From positions 11,033,412 to 11,097,411 of the forward strand of contig NC_061065.1 in NCBI RefSeq assembly GCF_021917145.1: a stretch of 64,000 bases of DNA, given 5' to 3'. This document shows, in pieces, positions 63,111 through 64,000 of this stretch. Origin of the DNA: Hypomesus transpacificus. Lineage: Eukaryota > Chordata > Actinopteri > Osmeriformes > Osmeridae. The translations under genes and the position numbers were made by a program. Each line of letters opens with the position of its first letter. The stretch's first letter is position 1. The notes beneath the pieces are model-generated. The model was given only the letters and a program-made list of their open reading frames with translations. It did not search any database and was not told the DNA's origin.

Positions 63111-64000
63111 TGCACATAGACAAAACCACAAAAGCACACACACACATACATACACTAACACGCACACACGCACCAACAAAGGACTGACACAGATTTCTTA
63201 CTCTGTCAGTTCACTCCAGTTTGACCTCTGTTAAGAATTCCCAAACCCAAGACAACAACACCTATAGGGTATACAACACGTGTCTTGTTACACCACTCCT
63301 TCCCCTAGTACCCAATGTATGTTCCTGATTCAATACACCTCCACAGCACTGCTCCTTGAGAATTTGATTAAATTGTCCAGAATGACAACATTCATCATAT
63401 GCCAGAGTTTACAGCTGTAAGAAATGGGGCTCATTTTTTGAAGGGGTATATCATTACCCTTGTTGCCTGAGGGAAACCTCTGTGGAGATATGTAGGAGGA
63501 ATAGGGTGCTTTGGACTGGACCGTTGAGTGGAGTGAGTAGCCTGAGGCTGGGGGCTGTAGAGGTTGAAGAGGGGGGCTTGGTACAGTGTCAGCTGGGTAC
63601 CATTGGGGTCAGGTCAGGTTCCTTCAGCTAGCCTCCCTTGGTAAAGACTCCCTGTGGTGTCTCAACAAGCACTTCCACTACCCCGGGGGTAGGGCATTGT
63701 AGCTTGGACAAGGACAGACACTCAGCAATCCAAACAAAGGAGCAAGTCTCAGAGGTCTCTGTGTATCACTCACTTGGGGTTTAATCCAATTAGTTGTCAC
63801 ATCACGTTTGTTTTAAGTTTGATCCTTTTCACCCCAACTGCTGGGCTTCTAAAGACCCTTACAGCACCATGCACAAACACATGTAGAAGGGGCACTGGCA
63901 AGATTTCATTTATGCGCCGTGTTCCACTTTAACAAAAAGACAAGAAAAACGTTCTGCTGTGAGAGAAATTATGTCTTTCACATTGATTTATCAATGACTC
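63111..64000. other. Right-hand flank, no gene recognised
   Basis: CA-rich simple sequence at 63094-63170, then ordinary single-copy DNA to the end of the window. I see no exon with family resemblance. Confidence 0.6.

Overview
This window is vertebrate nuclear DNA, almost certainly from a teleost fish. It has short GT-AG introns, long (TC)n, (GACA)n and (CA)n microsatellites, fish-type L2 LINE, SINE and MITE copies, and five genes whose predicted proteins resemble their human and mouse counterparts over most of their length. There is no bacterial, organellar or viral gene content, no CRISPR array and no operon. The species cannot be named from sequence alone.

Layout, left to right. 1-4211: intron 1 of xkr6 (minus strand). 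4212-4780: xkr6 coding exon 1, the only xkr6 exon here. 4781-10218: intergenic space between the divergent xkr6 and mtmr9. 10242-17223: mtmr9, complete, 10 coding exons, 549 aa (plus). 17224-22860: mtmr9 3' flank with a 37-bp minisatellite and a palindromic MITE. 22865-27305: tdh, complete, a probable non-coding first exon plus 8 coding exons, 373 aa (plus). 27306-29700: tdh 3' flank with a second palindromic MITE. About 29720-32610: a 5'-truncated L2-type LINE with an open 627-codon reverse-transcriptase frame, followed at once by a tRNA-derived SINE. 36973-55503: pinx1, complete, 7 coding exons, 424 aa (plus), with a 19-copy 31-bp minisatellite in intron 3 and a 10.9-kb intron 6 containing several GC-rich, enhancer-like islands. 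58702-61329: sox7, complete, two exons split inside the HMG box, 395 aa (plus). 61330-64000: sox7 3' UTR and downstream DNA.

The five genes are the same set found together on human 8p23, but the order differs. From memory, human has SOX7-PINX1-XKR6-MTMR9-TDH with SOX7, PINX1 and XKR6 on the strand opposite MTMR9 and TDH. Here the pinx1-sox7 pair lies beyond tdh and points the same way as mtmr9 and tdh. The genes do not form one pathway: a lipid scramblase-family membrane protein, a catalytically dead myotubularin adaptor, a mitochondrial threonine-degrading enzyme that is a pseudogene in humans, a nucleolar telomerase regulator and a SoxF transcription factor. The large pinx1 introns next to sox7 are a plausible home for sox7 regulatory DNA.

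I looked for an undescribed biological system and did not find one. The most interesting items are the two near-perfect palindromic MITEs of one family, the minisatellite abutting a pinx1 splice donor, paired perfect hairpins in pinx1 intron 5, the rearranged gene order and the candidate enhancer islands. Exon boundaries were read by eye from splice consensus, reading-frame continuity and remembered family proteins; no alignment was run.
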